64,000 nt of DNA from a bacterium 1XD42-1 (GTDB taxonomy: Bacteria; Bacillota; Clostridia; Oscillospirales; Ruminococcaceae), in assembly GCA_003612625.1 (NCBI GenBank), contig RAZJ01000001.1:1-64000 (forward strand). The letters are read 5' to 3'. The number at the start of each line of letters is the position of its first letter. Within the stretch, counting starts at the first letter, position 1. Below the pieces are notes generated by a model. The model was not told where the DNA came from. It saw only the letters and a program-made list of their open reading frames with translations, and did no database searches. This document shows, one piece after another, positions 1 through 8,257 of this stretch. The translations under genes and the position numbers were made by a program.

Positions 1-245
1 ACGCCCTTTTTCGCCCAGCGGTTTATCCGAACATAGATCACGTGCCAATCTCCGTATTCTTTGGGCAAGCTCCTCCATTTGCACCCATTTTCCACTACGT
101 ATAGCACTGCATTCAATACGTCCAGGTTGCTGATTTTGGCTGGTTTCCGCTGTTTGGGAAAGCACTCTTTGATTTGCTCGTATTGCTCTTTCTTTATTTC
201 TATTCTTTAATTATATCACAATCCAACTTATGTGAACACTACCTA
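1..245 (-). mobile_element. IS5-family insertion sequence, 5' part only (transposase N-terminus)
   Basis: The minus strand reads an open frame from about 203 down to the window edge that encodes the N-terminal DUF4096-type domain of IS5-family transposases (KKEQYEQIKECFPKQRKP, then NAVLYVVENGCKWRSLP, then GDWHVIYVRINRWAKKG). The catalytic DDE part lies outside the window. Where family members usually start with ATG, this copy has ATA (203-201), and an in-frame TAA lies at 209-207, so no ordinary start codon precedes the domain. The element's right end probably lies near 243, where a CTAG (243-246) could be target sequence. The boundary is an inference because the other end is not visible. Confidence 0.7.
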
Positions 246-370
246 GTTTAAAATTTTTTGATTCTTTTTTGATCCAATGTCATGGTATGTCACCCCTCTT
301 TCATGGTATCTTTGTTTTGCCGGAAACATAAGGCAAAATAATTTACTTGATCGGAGGGGTTCTTTATTTT

Positions 371-712
371 ATGAAAGATTCCACACATATCACCAAACGC
401 CGCCGCGATGCTGTCGATGCACTCTTTTCTGAAGACGGCTCCTTGGACGAAATCTTAATCCAAAGAGGGATTGCTCCAGGCGTTTTCCTTTCCTGGCTTG
501 ATGATCCTGCTTTCTCTCTGTACCTTCAGAAACAGGTTCAAGCCCGCGCTCAGGCTGCTGTCCTGTCTGCCTGGAAATCTTTGGCCCGCGGGGTGGAAAG
601 GGGGGAATCTAATGCACTGAAGCTTTTCTTTGAGCTAAAAAACCGCCACACCGATGAAAAAAATGCTTTCGATATCCATATGGATGAGGAGTCCAGAAAG
701 GCTGCTGCTTAA
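371..712 (+). CDS. Putative phage terminase small subunit
   Basis: A 113-residue protein directly upstream of the large terminase, where the DNA-recognition subunit normally sits. The N-terminal half (TKRRRDAVDALFSEDGSLDE, then a short second helix) looks like a helix-turn-helix, and the C-terminal half is charged and helical (residues 60-110). That matches the family plan of DNA-binding domain plus oligomerisation helices. The ATG at 371 is chosen because GGAGGGG lies at 352-358; a TTG at 347 would sit in front of that site. Its stop overlaps the next start by one base (TAATG), so the two are probably translationally coupled. No specific family motif is visible, so the call rests largely on position. 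Confidence 0.65.
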   Translation: MKDSTHITKRRRDAVDALFSEDGSLDEILIQRGIAPGVFLSWLDDPAFSLYLQKQVQARAQAAVLSAWKSLARGVERGESNALKLFFELKNRHTDEKNAFDIHMDEESRKAAA

Positions 713-2037
713 TGGATGTTACCCTTTCCCCAAATCCAAAACAGGCACTTTTCTTTCGCGCCACTACCCGCTTCGTCGCTTACGGCGGCGCCAGAGGCGG
801 CGGTAAAAGCTGGGCTGTCCGCCAAAAAGCTATGCTTATGGCCTTGCACTACCCCGGTATCCGCATCCTTTTGCTCCGCCGCTCTTTCCCTGAACTCCGG
901 GAAAACCATATCCTCCCTTTGATGGCCCAGCTCCGGGGGATCGCCCAATATAAGGAAACGGATAAAGCTTTCCTCTTTCCCGGCGGTTCCCGCATCCGCT
1001 TCGGCTACTGTGACCGGGAAGCTGACATCCTCCAGTACCAGGGCCAGGAATATGATGTGATCTTCCTGGATGAAGCAACACAATTTACAGAGTTCCAATT
1101 CCAGGCCCTTACTGCCTGTCTCCGGGGTGCTAACCCTTTTCCAAAACGTTTCTATCTCACCTGCAATCCCGGCGGCGTAGGCCATCACTGGGTTAAACGG
1201 CTCTTTATTGACCGGCTCTATAAATCCGGCGAACTTCCCCAAGATTATACCTTCATCCCTGCCAGGGTTTATGATAATAAAAATTTGATGGAGCAGGACC
1301 CCGGTTATGTACAGATGCTCAAAAGTTTGCCTGCCGATCTCCGCAAAGCCTGGCTGGATGGCGATTGGAATATCTTCGCCGGTCAGTATTTCCCAGAATT
1401 CCGACAGGATTTACATGTTATTCAGCCGTTCCCTATCCCCGCCTGGTGGCGCCGCTACTTCGCTATGGATTATGGACTGGATATGCTGGCCGCTTACTGG
1501 ATCGCTGTGGATCACTTCGGCCGCGCTTTCGTCTACCGGGAACTATATGAACCCGATCTTATCATTTCCCAGGCTGCACAACATATTTTACATAGAAACG
1601 GAGGTGAGTCTTTAGAGGCTTGGTATGCTCCCCCCGATTTGTGGAACCGCCGCCAGGATACCGGCCGCAGTGTGGCTGATATTTTCGCGGAATCCGGTAT
1701 CCCTTTGGCCAAAGCCCAGAATAACCGCGTTCAGGGCTGGCTCGATCTCAAAGAATGGCTCAAGCCTGTCCGAGATGAATCCGGTTCCGAATCGGCTGCG
1801 CTGCGCTTCTTTTCCTGCTGTCCAAACCTCATTAAAAGTATCCCTGCTTTACAGGTCAGCAGCAAAAATCCCAGCGACTGTGCCACGGAACCCCACGAAT
1901 TTACTCACGCCCCTGACGCTATCCGCTATTTCGTCGCCGGCCGCCCTTTGCCTGCTGCCGTACCCCTGGAGCCTGTACAAAACGGCTCCGCCCCCTTTGA
2001 AAACCAAATCCAGGATTTTTTGCAATTTGGAGGTTAA
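712..2037 (+). CDS. Phage terminase large subunit (ATPase/nuclease)
   Basis: The motor that pumps phage DNA into proheads and cuts the concatemer. The Walker A motif GGARGGGKS is at residues 25-33 and the Walker B motif VIFLDEAT starts at residue 116. An adenine-binding-type Q precedes Walker A (NPKQALFF). The C-terminal nuclease-like half contains DYGLD around residue 253, and HAPDAIRYF near residue 400 is the usual closing motif of large terminases. The length of 441 residues is normal. It overlaps the small subunit by one base and is followed by the coiled-coil and portal genes, the standard head-module order. Confidence 0.93.
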   Translation: MDVTLSPNPKQALFFRATTRFVAYGGARGGGKSWAVRQKAMLMALHYPGIRILLLRRSFPELRENHILPLMAQLRGIAQYKETDKAFLFPGGSRIRFGYCDREADILQYQGQEYDVIFLDEATQFTEFQFQALTACLRGANPFPKRFYLTCNPGGVGHHWVKRLFIDRLYKSGELPQDYTFIPARVYDNKNLMEQDPGYVQMLKSLPADLRKAWLDGDWNIFAGQYFPEFRQDLHVIQPFPIPAWWRRYFAMDYGLDMLAAYWIAVDHFGRAFVYRELYEPDLIISQAAQHILHRNGGESLEAWYAPPDLWNRRQDTGRSVADIFAESGIPLAKAQNNRVQGWLDLKEWLKPVRDESGSESAALRFFSCCPNLIKSIPALQVSSKNPSDCATEPHEFTHAPDAIRYFVAGRPLPAAVPLEPVQNGSAPFENQIQDFLQFGG

Positions 2038-2043
2038 ACCTTT

Positions 2044-2298
2044 ATGCTCCCTTTCTTACAAAATCTTTTGAAAGCTTTCTGTCCCCCATCACTGGAGGAC
2101 TTGAACCAGGCCCGGCAGGAGGCTGCCCGCTTCCAGGCTGCCTGGGAATCCGCCCAAAAAGAGGCTGCTGCCCTTTCAGAAAAAAATAATGCCCTCCTTT
2201 CCCGTATCGCTGCCCTGGAATCGGACCGCGCTTCCCAATGGAACTGTTTACTGGATTATTCCGGAAAGCCGCAATCCCCTGAAAAGGAGGTTGCCTAA
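2044..2298 (+). CDS. Small coiled-coil phage protein of unknown function
   Basis: An 84-residue protein between the terminase and the portal. Residues 20-65 are rich in A, E, Q and K with heptad-like spacing (LNQARQEAARFQAAWESAQK and on to LESDRASQ), so a coiled coil is likely. There is no signal peptide or cysteine. It starts 6 bases after the terminase stop, with GGAGG at 2030-2034 inside the terminase end, and ends directly before the portal ATG, with its own tail carrying the portal's AAGGAGG site. I do not recognise a family. A packaging or portal accessory role is only inferred from position. Confidence 0.6.
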   Translation: MLPFLQNLLKAFCPPSLEDLNQARQEAARFQAAWESAQKEAAALSEKNNALLSRIAALESDRASQWNCLLDYSGKPQSPEKEVA

Positions 2299-3846
2299 AT
2301 GGACGCTGGATCTCCTTCCCTTTCTCCGGAAAAAATTTGGGAGGAATATGAACGCGGCGTCAGCTATAACACCGATCTGGGCCTTTATGATACCGTCCGC
2401 CAAAATGAAAATTTCTTTATCGGAAAACAATGGGAAGGCGTCCTCGCTCCCGATCTGGACAAGCCTACTTTTAACATCCTGAAACGGGTGGTCAGCTATT
2501 TCATTTCTACCATCGCTTCCGATGACGTTTCTGCCCAGGTCAGCGCTTTCGGTGACGAAACCCCTTCTACCGAAGCTTTGCTCCGCGCCGTTTCTTCCGA
2601 ATTTGACCGCGTGATCGAAAATAACCGGCTCAAAGCAAAAAACCGTGACTGCATCCGTGACGCTGCTGTGGATGGCGACGCCTGCCTTTATATTTGGTAC
2701 GATCCTGACCGGGCCCAGGGTTCCTTCTCAACCGGCGAAATCGTTGCCGAAGTCATCGAAAATACAAATGTTTATTTCGGCAACCCTCAGGTCGAGGATA
2801 TTCAGCGCCAGCCTTCTATTCTCATTGCCCGCAGAGTCATGCTGGAGGAGGCCAGAAAAGAAGCCCTCTCCTTTGGCGGCGATCCCGAATCTATCCATTC
2901 CGATGACGATCCCAATGGCATTAACCGCCAGCTGGAACACGGGAAAGTCACAACTTTGCTCCGCTTCTGGAAACAGGATGGTGTTGTATGGTTCTGCAAA
3001 GTATGCAAAAATGCTGTTCTGCGTCCCCCTGTTAAGCTGGGCTACAAATTGTATCCCCTGGCTTGGTGGTGCTGGGACCGGGTCAAAAATTGCTACCATG
3101 GACAAAGCTGCATTACCGGACTCATCCCAAACCAAATCTTTATTAACAAGCTTTACGCCATGTGCATGGAACATGTCAAAAAAATGGCTTTCCCTAAAAT
3201 CGCTTACAACCGCGCTTTGCTCCCCGGAGGCTGGAGCAACCGCGCCGGTGAGGCTATCCCCGTGAATGGCGATCCAAACCTTGCCCTTTGCGCCAATTTA
3301 GGCGGCGCTGATATGAGCAACCAGGTCATTTCCCTCATCGAAAAAACCATCTCTTATACCAGAGATACTATGGGCGCTTCCGACGCCGCTTTGGGGAATA
3401 TCCGCCCCGATAATACCAGCGCTATCATTGCTGTCCAGAAAAGTGCCCAGATGCCTCTGGAACTCCAACGCATGGCTTTCTATGATTTCGTCGAACAATA
3501 TATCCGCATTTTTTTGGAAATTATGCGCGTCGATTACGGCCTCCGCTATGTCAATACTTCCAATCAGGAGGGGGAGTCTTTCCCGCAATTAACCGATTTC
3601 TCCCAGTTGGAATATTTACAGCTTAAACTGGATGTGGATGTGGGCGCCGGAAGCTTTTGGAGTGAACTCGCTCAGGTTCAGACCATGGATAACCTGCTCC
3701 AAAATGGCATCATTTCCGATCCCATTACCTACCTGGACAGCATCCCTGACGGCTATATCAAAAATAAAGCCAAAATGATTGCCAAACTCAAAGAACAACA
3801 AAATTTATCTCCTAATTCAACAAATGAATTCCAGGAAAGGTCGTGA
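2299..3846 (+). CDS. Phage portal protein
   Basis: A 515-residue protein that would form the dodecameric ring through which DNA enters and leaves the capsid. The N-terminus (YDTVRQNENFFIGKQWEG, about residues 33-50) and the following KPTFNILKRVVSYF are typical of P22-like portals. The region near residue 355-385 (YTRDTMGASDAALGNIRPDN followed by TSAIIA) corresponds to the portal helix that contacts DNA. The C-terminus (residues 480-515) is helical and basic. It sits between the terminase and scaffold genes. The P22-like type fits the short-tail gene set downstream. It overlaps the next small gene by 4 bases (GTGA). Confidence 0.9.
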   Translation: MDAGSPSLSPEKIWEEYERGVSYNTDLGLYDTVRQNENFFIGKQWEGVLAPDLDKPTFNILKRVVSYFISTIASDDVSAQVSAFGDETPSTEALLRAVSSEFDRVIENNRLKAKNRDCIRDAAVDGDACLYIWYDPDRAQGSFSTGEIVAEVIENTNVYFGNPQVEDIQRQPSILIARRVMLEEARKEALSFGGDPESIHSDDDPNGINRQLEHGKVTTLLRFWKQDGVVWFCKVCKNAVLRPPVKLGYKLYPLAWWCWDRVKNCYHGQSCITGLIPNQIFINKLYAMCMEHVKKMAFPKIAYNRALLPGGWSNRAGEAIPVNGDPNLALCANLGGADMSNQVISLIEKTISYTRDTMGASDAALGNIRPDNTSAIIAVQKSAQMPLELQRMAFYDFVEQYIRIFLEIMRVDYGLRYVNTSNQEGESFPQLTDFSQLEYLQLKLDVDVGAGSFWSELAQVQTMDNLLQNGIISDPITYLDSIPDGYIKNKAKMIAKLKEQQNLSPNSTNEFQERS

Positions 3847-3995
3847 AAGCTTTGGATCTTTGTCCCCAATGCGGCGCTGCTGTCGATGTTAAGCGCTGCG
3901 AAAATGATACCCTGCAATATATTTGCCGCAATCCCCAATGTTCCCAATTTGGACAAATCTTAACCGAACAGGAGGATCAAAATCCCAATGGATGA
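3843..3995 (+). CDS. 50-residue zinc-ribbon protein nested between portal and scaffold
   Basis: A short gene beginning with GTG that overlaps the portal stop (GTGA) and ends 8 bases inside the scaffold gene. It contains two cysteine pairs: CPQC at residues 7-10 and CRNPQC at 28-33, the layout of a small zinc ribbon. The AGGAAAGG just upstream, inside the portal end, can act as its ribosome binding site, and its own tail carries the AGGAGG for the scaffold gene. Overlap at both ends argues that it is a real translated gene. The function is unknown; such small zinc fingers are common in phage head operons. Confidence 0.65.
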   Translation: MKALDLCPQCGAAVDVKRCENDTLQYICRNPQCSQFGQILTEQEDQNPNG

Positions 3996-4710
3996 TGCTT
4001 TTTCCCCTTCTGACAGCACTTTATCCGATACCGCCCAGTTTCAGGAGGCTTCCGATCCCACTCCTTCCGCTTTTGATGATACAGACCAAGATTTCGATCA
4101 TCAGAATGGGGAGGATTGGGAAAATCCTCCGGAGGATGAGATTGACTCCCTGGAGCCAGATCCCCCTTCTGTAGAAATCAATGGGCAAGTGATGTCTGTG
4201 GAGGATTTGAACCGTTCCCTTTCCTTTGCCCAGCAGGCGGCTTCCGAAGTCTTGCAGCTCCGCCAGGAAACTGCCCTGCTCGACCAGTACGCCCAGCTTT
4301 CCGGCATGTCCCGTCAGCAGCTTCTTTCTGCTTTGAACAGCGATCTCCAAAATGCTTATATCCAGCAGGAAGCTCTGCGGCAGGGTCTGGAACCGGAGGC
4401 TTTCCGCCAGCATTTGCAGATCCAGCACCAGAAAAATTTAAGGCTGGCCCCTTACCGCGAACTCCTAGACCGATTCCCGCAGCTCCATGACCCCGCTAAC
4501 CTGCCCCAGGAGGTCGCTGCCAGAATTCAACAGGGTATCCATCCCGTGGTGGCTTATCAGGACTATATCTTGTCCCAGCAGCAGGCTTCCCAGCAGATCC
4601 TCTCCCAGCAGCAGGCCCTCCGGGATAAATGTACCGGCAGCGCTTCCGGATTGGGAAACGGTGAAATGGACAGCGCTTTATCTGCTTTCCTTTCTGTCTT
4701 TAATGACTAA
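3988..4710 (+). CDS. Putative capsid scaffolding protein
   Basis: A 240-residue protein between portal and major capsid genes, the usual place of the scaffold. The first 65 residues are very acidic and probably disordered (many D, E, P and S). The rest is almost all helix, rich in Q, L and A (FAQQAASEVLQLRQETALLD and later repeated SQQQA), consistent with coiled coil. It ends in a small helical domain, as scaffolds do for coat binding. There is no protease motif, so it does not look like a protease-scaffold fusion. The start ATG at 3988 follows AGGAGG at 3970-3975. Confidence 0.72.
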   Translation: MDDAFSPSDSTLSDTAQFQEASDPTPSAFDDTDQDFDHQNGEDWENPPEDEIDSLEPDPPSVEINGQVMSVEDLNRSLSFAQQAASEVLQLRQETALLDQYAQLSGMSRQQLLSALNSDLQNAYIQQEALRQGLEPEAFRQHLQIQHQKNLRLAPYRELLDRFPQLHDPANLPQEVAARIQQGIHPVVAYQDYILSQQQASQQILSQQQALRDKCTGSASGLGNGEMDSALSAFLSVFND

Positions 4711-4738
4711 ATTTTTTTGATAAAGGAGTGTTTCTCTT

Positions 4739-5806
4739 TTGGCTATTTATTTACATGATAAATTCGCCCCTAAAGTGGCTGAGGTTTTCGTCCGTGAATC
4801 TTTCGCTGACGGCAGGCTCAATGACCAGTACAGCTTCTCTGGCGCTAAAACAGTTAAAATTTCCACCATCGTTACAGTACCTTTGAACGATTACAACCGT
4901 CAGGGCCTTAACCGCTATGGCAGCCCTGAAGAAGTTCAGGATACCGTCCAAGAGCTTACCATGTCACAGGACAAAAGCTTTACCATGACCATTGATAAAG
5001 GAAATAATCTCGATCAGAATGGCACAAAAGGTGCCGCCAAGGTTCTGGCTTTGGAAATCAAAGAACGGGTCGTCCCGGAAAAAGATAAGTATACCTTCAG
5101 CCGCCTTGCCTCTATGGCCGGTTCTATTGTCGGCAACGCAACCCCTCTCTCAAAATCTAATATTTGTGAGCGTATTTCAGAGGGTACCCATGTTCTTGAC
5201 GACGCCGAAGTTCCTGAAAGCGGCCGCACCCTTTTCGTTACGCCTGCTGTTTACAAGCTCCTCCGCTTATCCGATGAATTTATTAAGAATGAAGCCTTGG
5301 GCCGCAAGGCTTTGGCCAAAGGCCAGGTGGGGGAATATGACAATATGCCTGTTGTTAAAGTCATTTCCAGCCGCTTCCCTAAAAATGTAAACTTTATGAT
5401 CGTTCATAAAAGCGCTGCCACTGCCCCCAGCAAAATCGCTGATACGAAAATACATACTGACCCTCCAGGTCTGTCCGGTAATCTGCTGGAAGGCCGCTTC
5501 TATTACGACTGCTTCGTAATCGGCGCGAAAGCCAACGGCATTTATGTGGAGGTGGATACCAGCTCCGGCAATGGCTCCGTTTTAACGGCTCCCTCACTCA
5601 CTGCTGCCGGCGCTGTTACCGTCCCTTCCGGCTCTACCGTCAAATATACCCTGGACGGCTCCGATCCACGTTACAGTGCCAGCAGCATCCAGATTACTGC
5701 CAGCACTTCCGGGTTGGGCCAGGCCGGTGACGTTCTCAAGGCTTACGCTTTCCTCCCGGATGGCAGCGCTTTCCCTTCCCCTGTGGCCCAGGTTAACAGA
5801 TCTTAA
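4739..5806 (+). CDS. Phage major capsid protein with added C-terminal Ig-like domain
   Basis: A 355-residue protein. Residues 1-272 fit a coat protein: the N-terminus reads as an arm and the middle is mixed alpha/beta with FYYDCFVIGAKANGIYVEV near 254-272, the usual end of the coat fold. After a GSG linker, residues 283-352 form a separate small domain with YTLDGSDPRYS at 303-313, the signature of chitobiase C-terminal (CHB_HEX_C type) beta-sandwich domains, likely displayed on the capsid surface. The start is TTG at 4739 after AAGGAG at 4722-4727; no ATG fits. It follows the scaffold and precedes a probable head-completion gene. Confidence 0.85.
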   Translation: MAIYLHDKFAPKVAEVFVRESFADGRLNDQYSFSGAKTVKISTIVTVPLNDYNRQGLNRYGSPEEVQDTVQELTMSQDKSFTMTIDKGNNLDQNGTKGAAKVLALEIKERVVPEKDKYTFSRLASMAGSIVGNATPLSKSNICERISEGTHVLDDAEVPESGRTLFVTPAVYKLLRLSDEFIKNEALGRKALAKGQVGEYDNMPVVKVISSRFPKNVNFMIVHKSAATAPSKIADTKIHTDPPGLSGNLLEGRFYYDCFVIGAKANGIYVEVDTSSGNGSVLTAPSLTAAGAVTVPSGSTVKYTLDGSDPRYSASSIQITASTSGLGQAGDVLKAYAFLPDGSAFPSPVAQVNRS

Positions 5807-5820
5807 AAGGAGGCTTTCCC

Positions 5821-6222
5821 TTGCTCACTGTACGGGATATTCTAAATACTTCCTTGTCCCTTCTCTTTGAGTCGGAAGGTTCTGCCCCCGATTATATCAT
5901 ACAGGCCCCTGTCATCCTTTCCAGCATGGTCCCAGAAGTGTTTGACATCAATAATGAACTGCGGGCTTCCAAGGGTTTGCCACCCTTGGAAGTATGGCCC
6001 CAGTTTAAAAATTTAGATGATGAGATCCTTTTTGAACCCGAATTGTGCAGGGCCGCTTTGCCTTACGGGCTGGCTACCAACCTCCTTTTGGCTGACGAGG
6101 AAGATGCCAGAGCCATCAATTATAATGCGAAATATGCGGATGCTGTCAACCTCTGTATGCGTTTAATCCCAGAACCTATTTCTGATGTTTATCCTGTCCC
6201 ATCCCTTGGAGGTGTTTCATGA
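5821..6222 (+). CDS. Putative head completion / head-tail connector protein
   Basis: A 133-residue protein following the capsid gene by 14 bases and overlapping the next gene by 4 bases (ATGA). It starts with TTG at 5821 after AAAGGAGG. The N-terminal half is helical (TVRDILNTSLSLLFE) and the centre contains LFEPELCRAALPYGLATNLL, which resembles small adaptor proteins that bind below the portal. I do not recognise a named family. Its place between coat and tail hub supports a connector role, which remains inference. Confidence 0.6.
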   Translation: MLTVRDILNTSLSLLFESEGSAPDYIIQAPVILSSMVPEVFDINNELRASKGLPPLEVWPQFKNLDDEILFEPELCRAALPYGLATNLLLADEEDARAINYNAKYADAVNLCMRLIPEPISDVYPVPSLGGVS

Positions 6223-8240
6223 AAGCGACCCATTTGCGCGCCCAAACCCCTCCCAGACAAACCGCTAAATATATTAAGCTCAAAGGCGTCGATATGAGCG
6301 CTGACCCTTCCCAGATCGGTCAGGACTTTTCTCCCTGGTGCCCCAACCTGATTTCCGATAACGGCGGCAATCCCGAAAAAAGACCGGGCTGGCGCACTGT
6401 CTTTACCTTAGACGGCCCTGTTAATGGCTTATGGCATGGCAGGATCGGCAGCGATCTCTATTTCTTCGCCCATGCCGGATCAAAACTCTATGCCTGGCGC
6501 CCCCTCGCTTCTGCCCCTTCTTCCGGTTCGGAGGCTTCCCAAGGGCTTCCGCCCGGATCTACCCCTCTCCTGATCCGCTCCGGCCTCCGCAACGGAAAAG
6601 GCAGCGGCTTCATTATGAACGAAAAATTCTGGCTCCTTACCGGCAGCGAATATATCGTTTATGGCTTGTTCAGCGATAATGAAGAAACAAATTCCTCTGC
6701 CAGCAAGGACGATATTCCCCCCGCAGATGAAGATAAACAAAATGACCTCTCCGCTAAAAAGCTCCGCTGTAAAAATGTTTCTGAAATCGCTTATGTCCCT
6801 ACCGTCGTCATCGCCAGAAGCCCTACTGGAGGCGGCACTCCTTATGAAAATATTAACCTGCTGGGTGCCAAACAAAAAAACAGCTTCCTGACCACTTCGG
6901 CTACCGTTTACCAGCTTTCTGCTACCAACCTGAAAAGTGTCGACAAGGTGGTCTGCAATGATGCTGTGAAATCCCCCGGCACCGATTATACGGTCGATTT
7001 GGTAAAAGGAACTGTCACTTTTAAAACGGCTCCTCCCGCGCCCCCTGTCACAGGACGGGATAACCTCGTTATTACCTTCAGCAAGGAGTATGAAGGCTAT
7101 GCCGGACGGATCCAAAAATGTACTATTGCTGCCGGCTATGGGTATGGCTCCAATGACCGCATTTTCTTTGCCGGAAATCCCGACCGCCGTAATACAGACT
7201 GGTTTTCCGGCCTCAATGACCCCAGTTATGTGGCTGACCTCAATTATTCCAAAGTTGGCGGTGAGGAAACCGCAATTATGGGATACCACAGGTTAGGCGA
7301 ATTTTTAGCCGTCGTCAAAGAGGAAAACCAACAGGACAGTACCATTTTCCTTAGAAGCGCTCAGGTGGCTTCTTCCGGTTCTGCCAGCGCTGCTGCCGGA
7401 GCTGTGTTCCCCCTCCTCCAGGGCATTGCCGGCGTCGGCGCTGTCAGCCCTTATGCTTTCGCTACCCTCAAGGATGAACCCCTTTTCTTATCCCGCACCG
7501 GTATCTATGCAATCACTTCCAATGTGATTACTGCTGAACGCACCCTGCGGGGCCGCAGCTATTTCATTGATGCACAATTAACCAAAGAACCGGATCTCAA
7601 AAACGCTTGCAGCGTGGAATGGAACGGTTATTATGTTCTGGCTGTCAACAACAAAGCCTATATCCTGGACGGCAATTCCGTAAAAGAAAATACCCGCCAG
7701 TTCTCCAGCGATTACTGCTACCGCTGCTATCACTGGGATAATATCCCTGCCGTTGCTCTCATGGAGCATGATGGGGATTTATGGTTCGGGTCCGCAGATG
7801 GCCGGATCTGCCGCTTTAATACCGATATCAATGGCATTTACAAATATAATGACGACGGCAAGCCTATCGTTGCTCAATGGGCTACTAAAGCGGATGATGA
7901 CGGCGACTTTATGCTCCGGAAAACTTTGATCAAAAAAGGAAGCGGCGTTATGATCAAGCCTTATATGCGTTCTTCTGTCCGCGTCCTTGTACGTTCCGAT
8001 AAAGAATGTTTCCCTCGCTTGATCAAGTATTCTACTATGGATATTTGGAATTGGGAGGATATTGATTTTAACCGCTTGGAATTCAGCTCCAATGACGCAC
8101 CAAGAGTTGTCCCCTTTAACACCAAAATTAAAAAATATATCACTTTGCAAATCATTGTGGAAAATAATGCCCTCAATGAAGGCTTCGGCGTTTACGGCAT
8201 TATCAAACGCTATATCGTCGGCAATTATGTGAAATCTTAG
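6219..8240 (+). CDS. Tail hub / DNA-stabilisation protein, P22 gp10-like beta-propeller
   Basis: A 673-residue protein, the largest virion gene in the window. Near residues 23-61 it has the pattern KGVDMSADPSQIGQDFSPWC then KRPGWRT. This pattern, a GVD turn, a PN pair and KRPG, opens the tail hub or nozzle proteins of short-tailed phages. The rest is rich in beta strands with repeating aromatic-glycine motifs (DLYFFAHAGSKLYAW, GYYVLAVNNKAYILDG, GDLWFGSADGRICRF), consistent with propeller blades. It would plug the portal after packaging. With no tape-measure gene downstream, it supports a podovirus morphology. The exact family is inferred from patterns rather than a search. Confidence 0.7.
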   Translation: MKATHLRAQTPPRQTAKYIKLKGVDMSADPSQIGQDFSPWCPNLISDNGGNPEKRPGWRTVFTLDGPVNGLWHGRIGSDLYFFAHAGSKLYAWRPLASAPSSGSEASQGLPPGSTPLLIRSGLRNGKGSGFIMNEKFWLLTGSEYIVYGLFSDNEETNSSASKDDIPPADEDKQNDLSAKKLRCKNVSEIAYVPTVVIARSPTGGGTPYENINLLGAKQKNSFLTTSATVYQLSATNLKSVDKVVCNDAVKSPGTDYTVDLVKGTVTFKTAPPAPPVTGRDNLVITFSKEYEGYAGRIQKCTIAAGYGYGSNDRIFFAGNPDRRNTDWFSGLNDPSYVADLNYSKVGGEETAIMGYHRLGEFLAVVKEENQQDSTIFLRSAQVASSGSASAAAGAVFPLLQGIAGVGAVSPYAFATLKDEPLFLSRTGIYAITSNVITAERTLRGRSYFIDAQLTKEPDLKNACSVEWNGYYVLAVNNKAYILDGNSVKENTRQFSSDYCYRCYHWDNIPAVALMEHDGDLWFGSADGRICRFNTDINGIYKYNDDGKPIVAQWATKADDDGDFMLRKTLIKKGSGVMIKPYMRSSVRVLVRSDKECFPRLIKYSTMDIWNWEDIDFNRLEFSSNDAPRVVPFNTKIKKYITLQIIVENNALNEGFGVYGIIKRYIVGNYVKS

Positions 8241-8257
8241 AAAAAGGATGTGATGCT

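Noticed and set aside
709-1242. 177-residue frame on the minus strand over the terminase
   Set aside because: It lies wholly antisense to a clear Walker-motif gene and shows no motif or ribosome binding site.
6480-7289. 269-residue frame on the minus strand over the tail hub gene
   Set aside because: Antisense shadow of a long, coherent virion gene with no start signal of its own.
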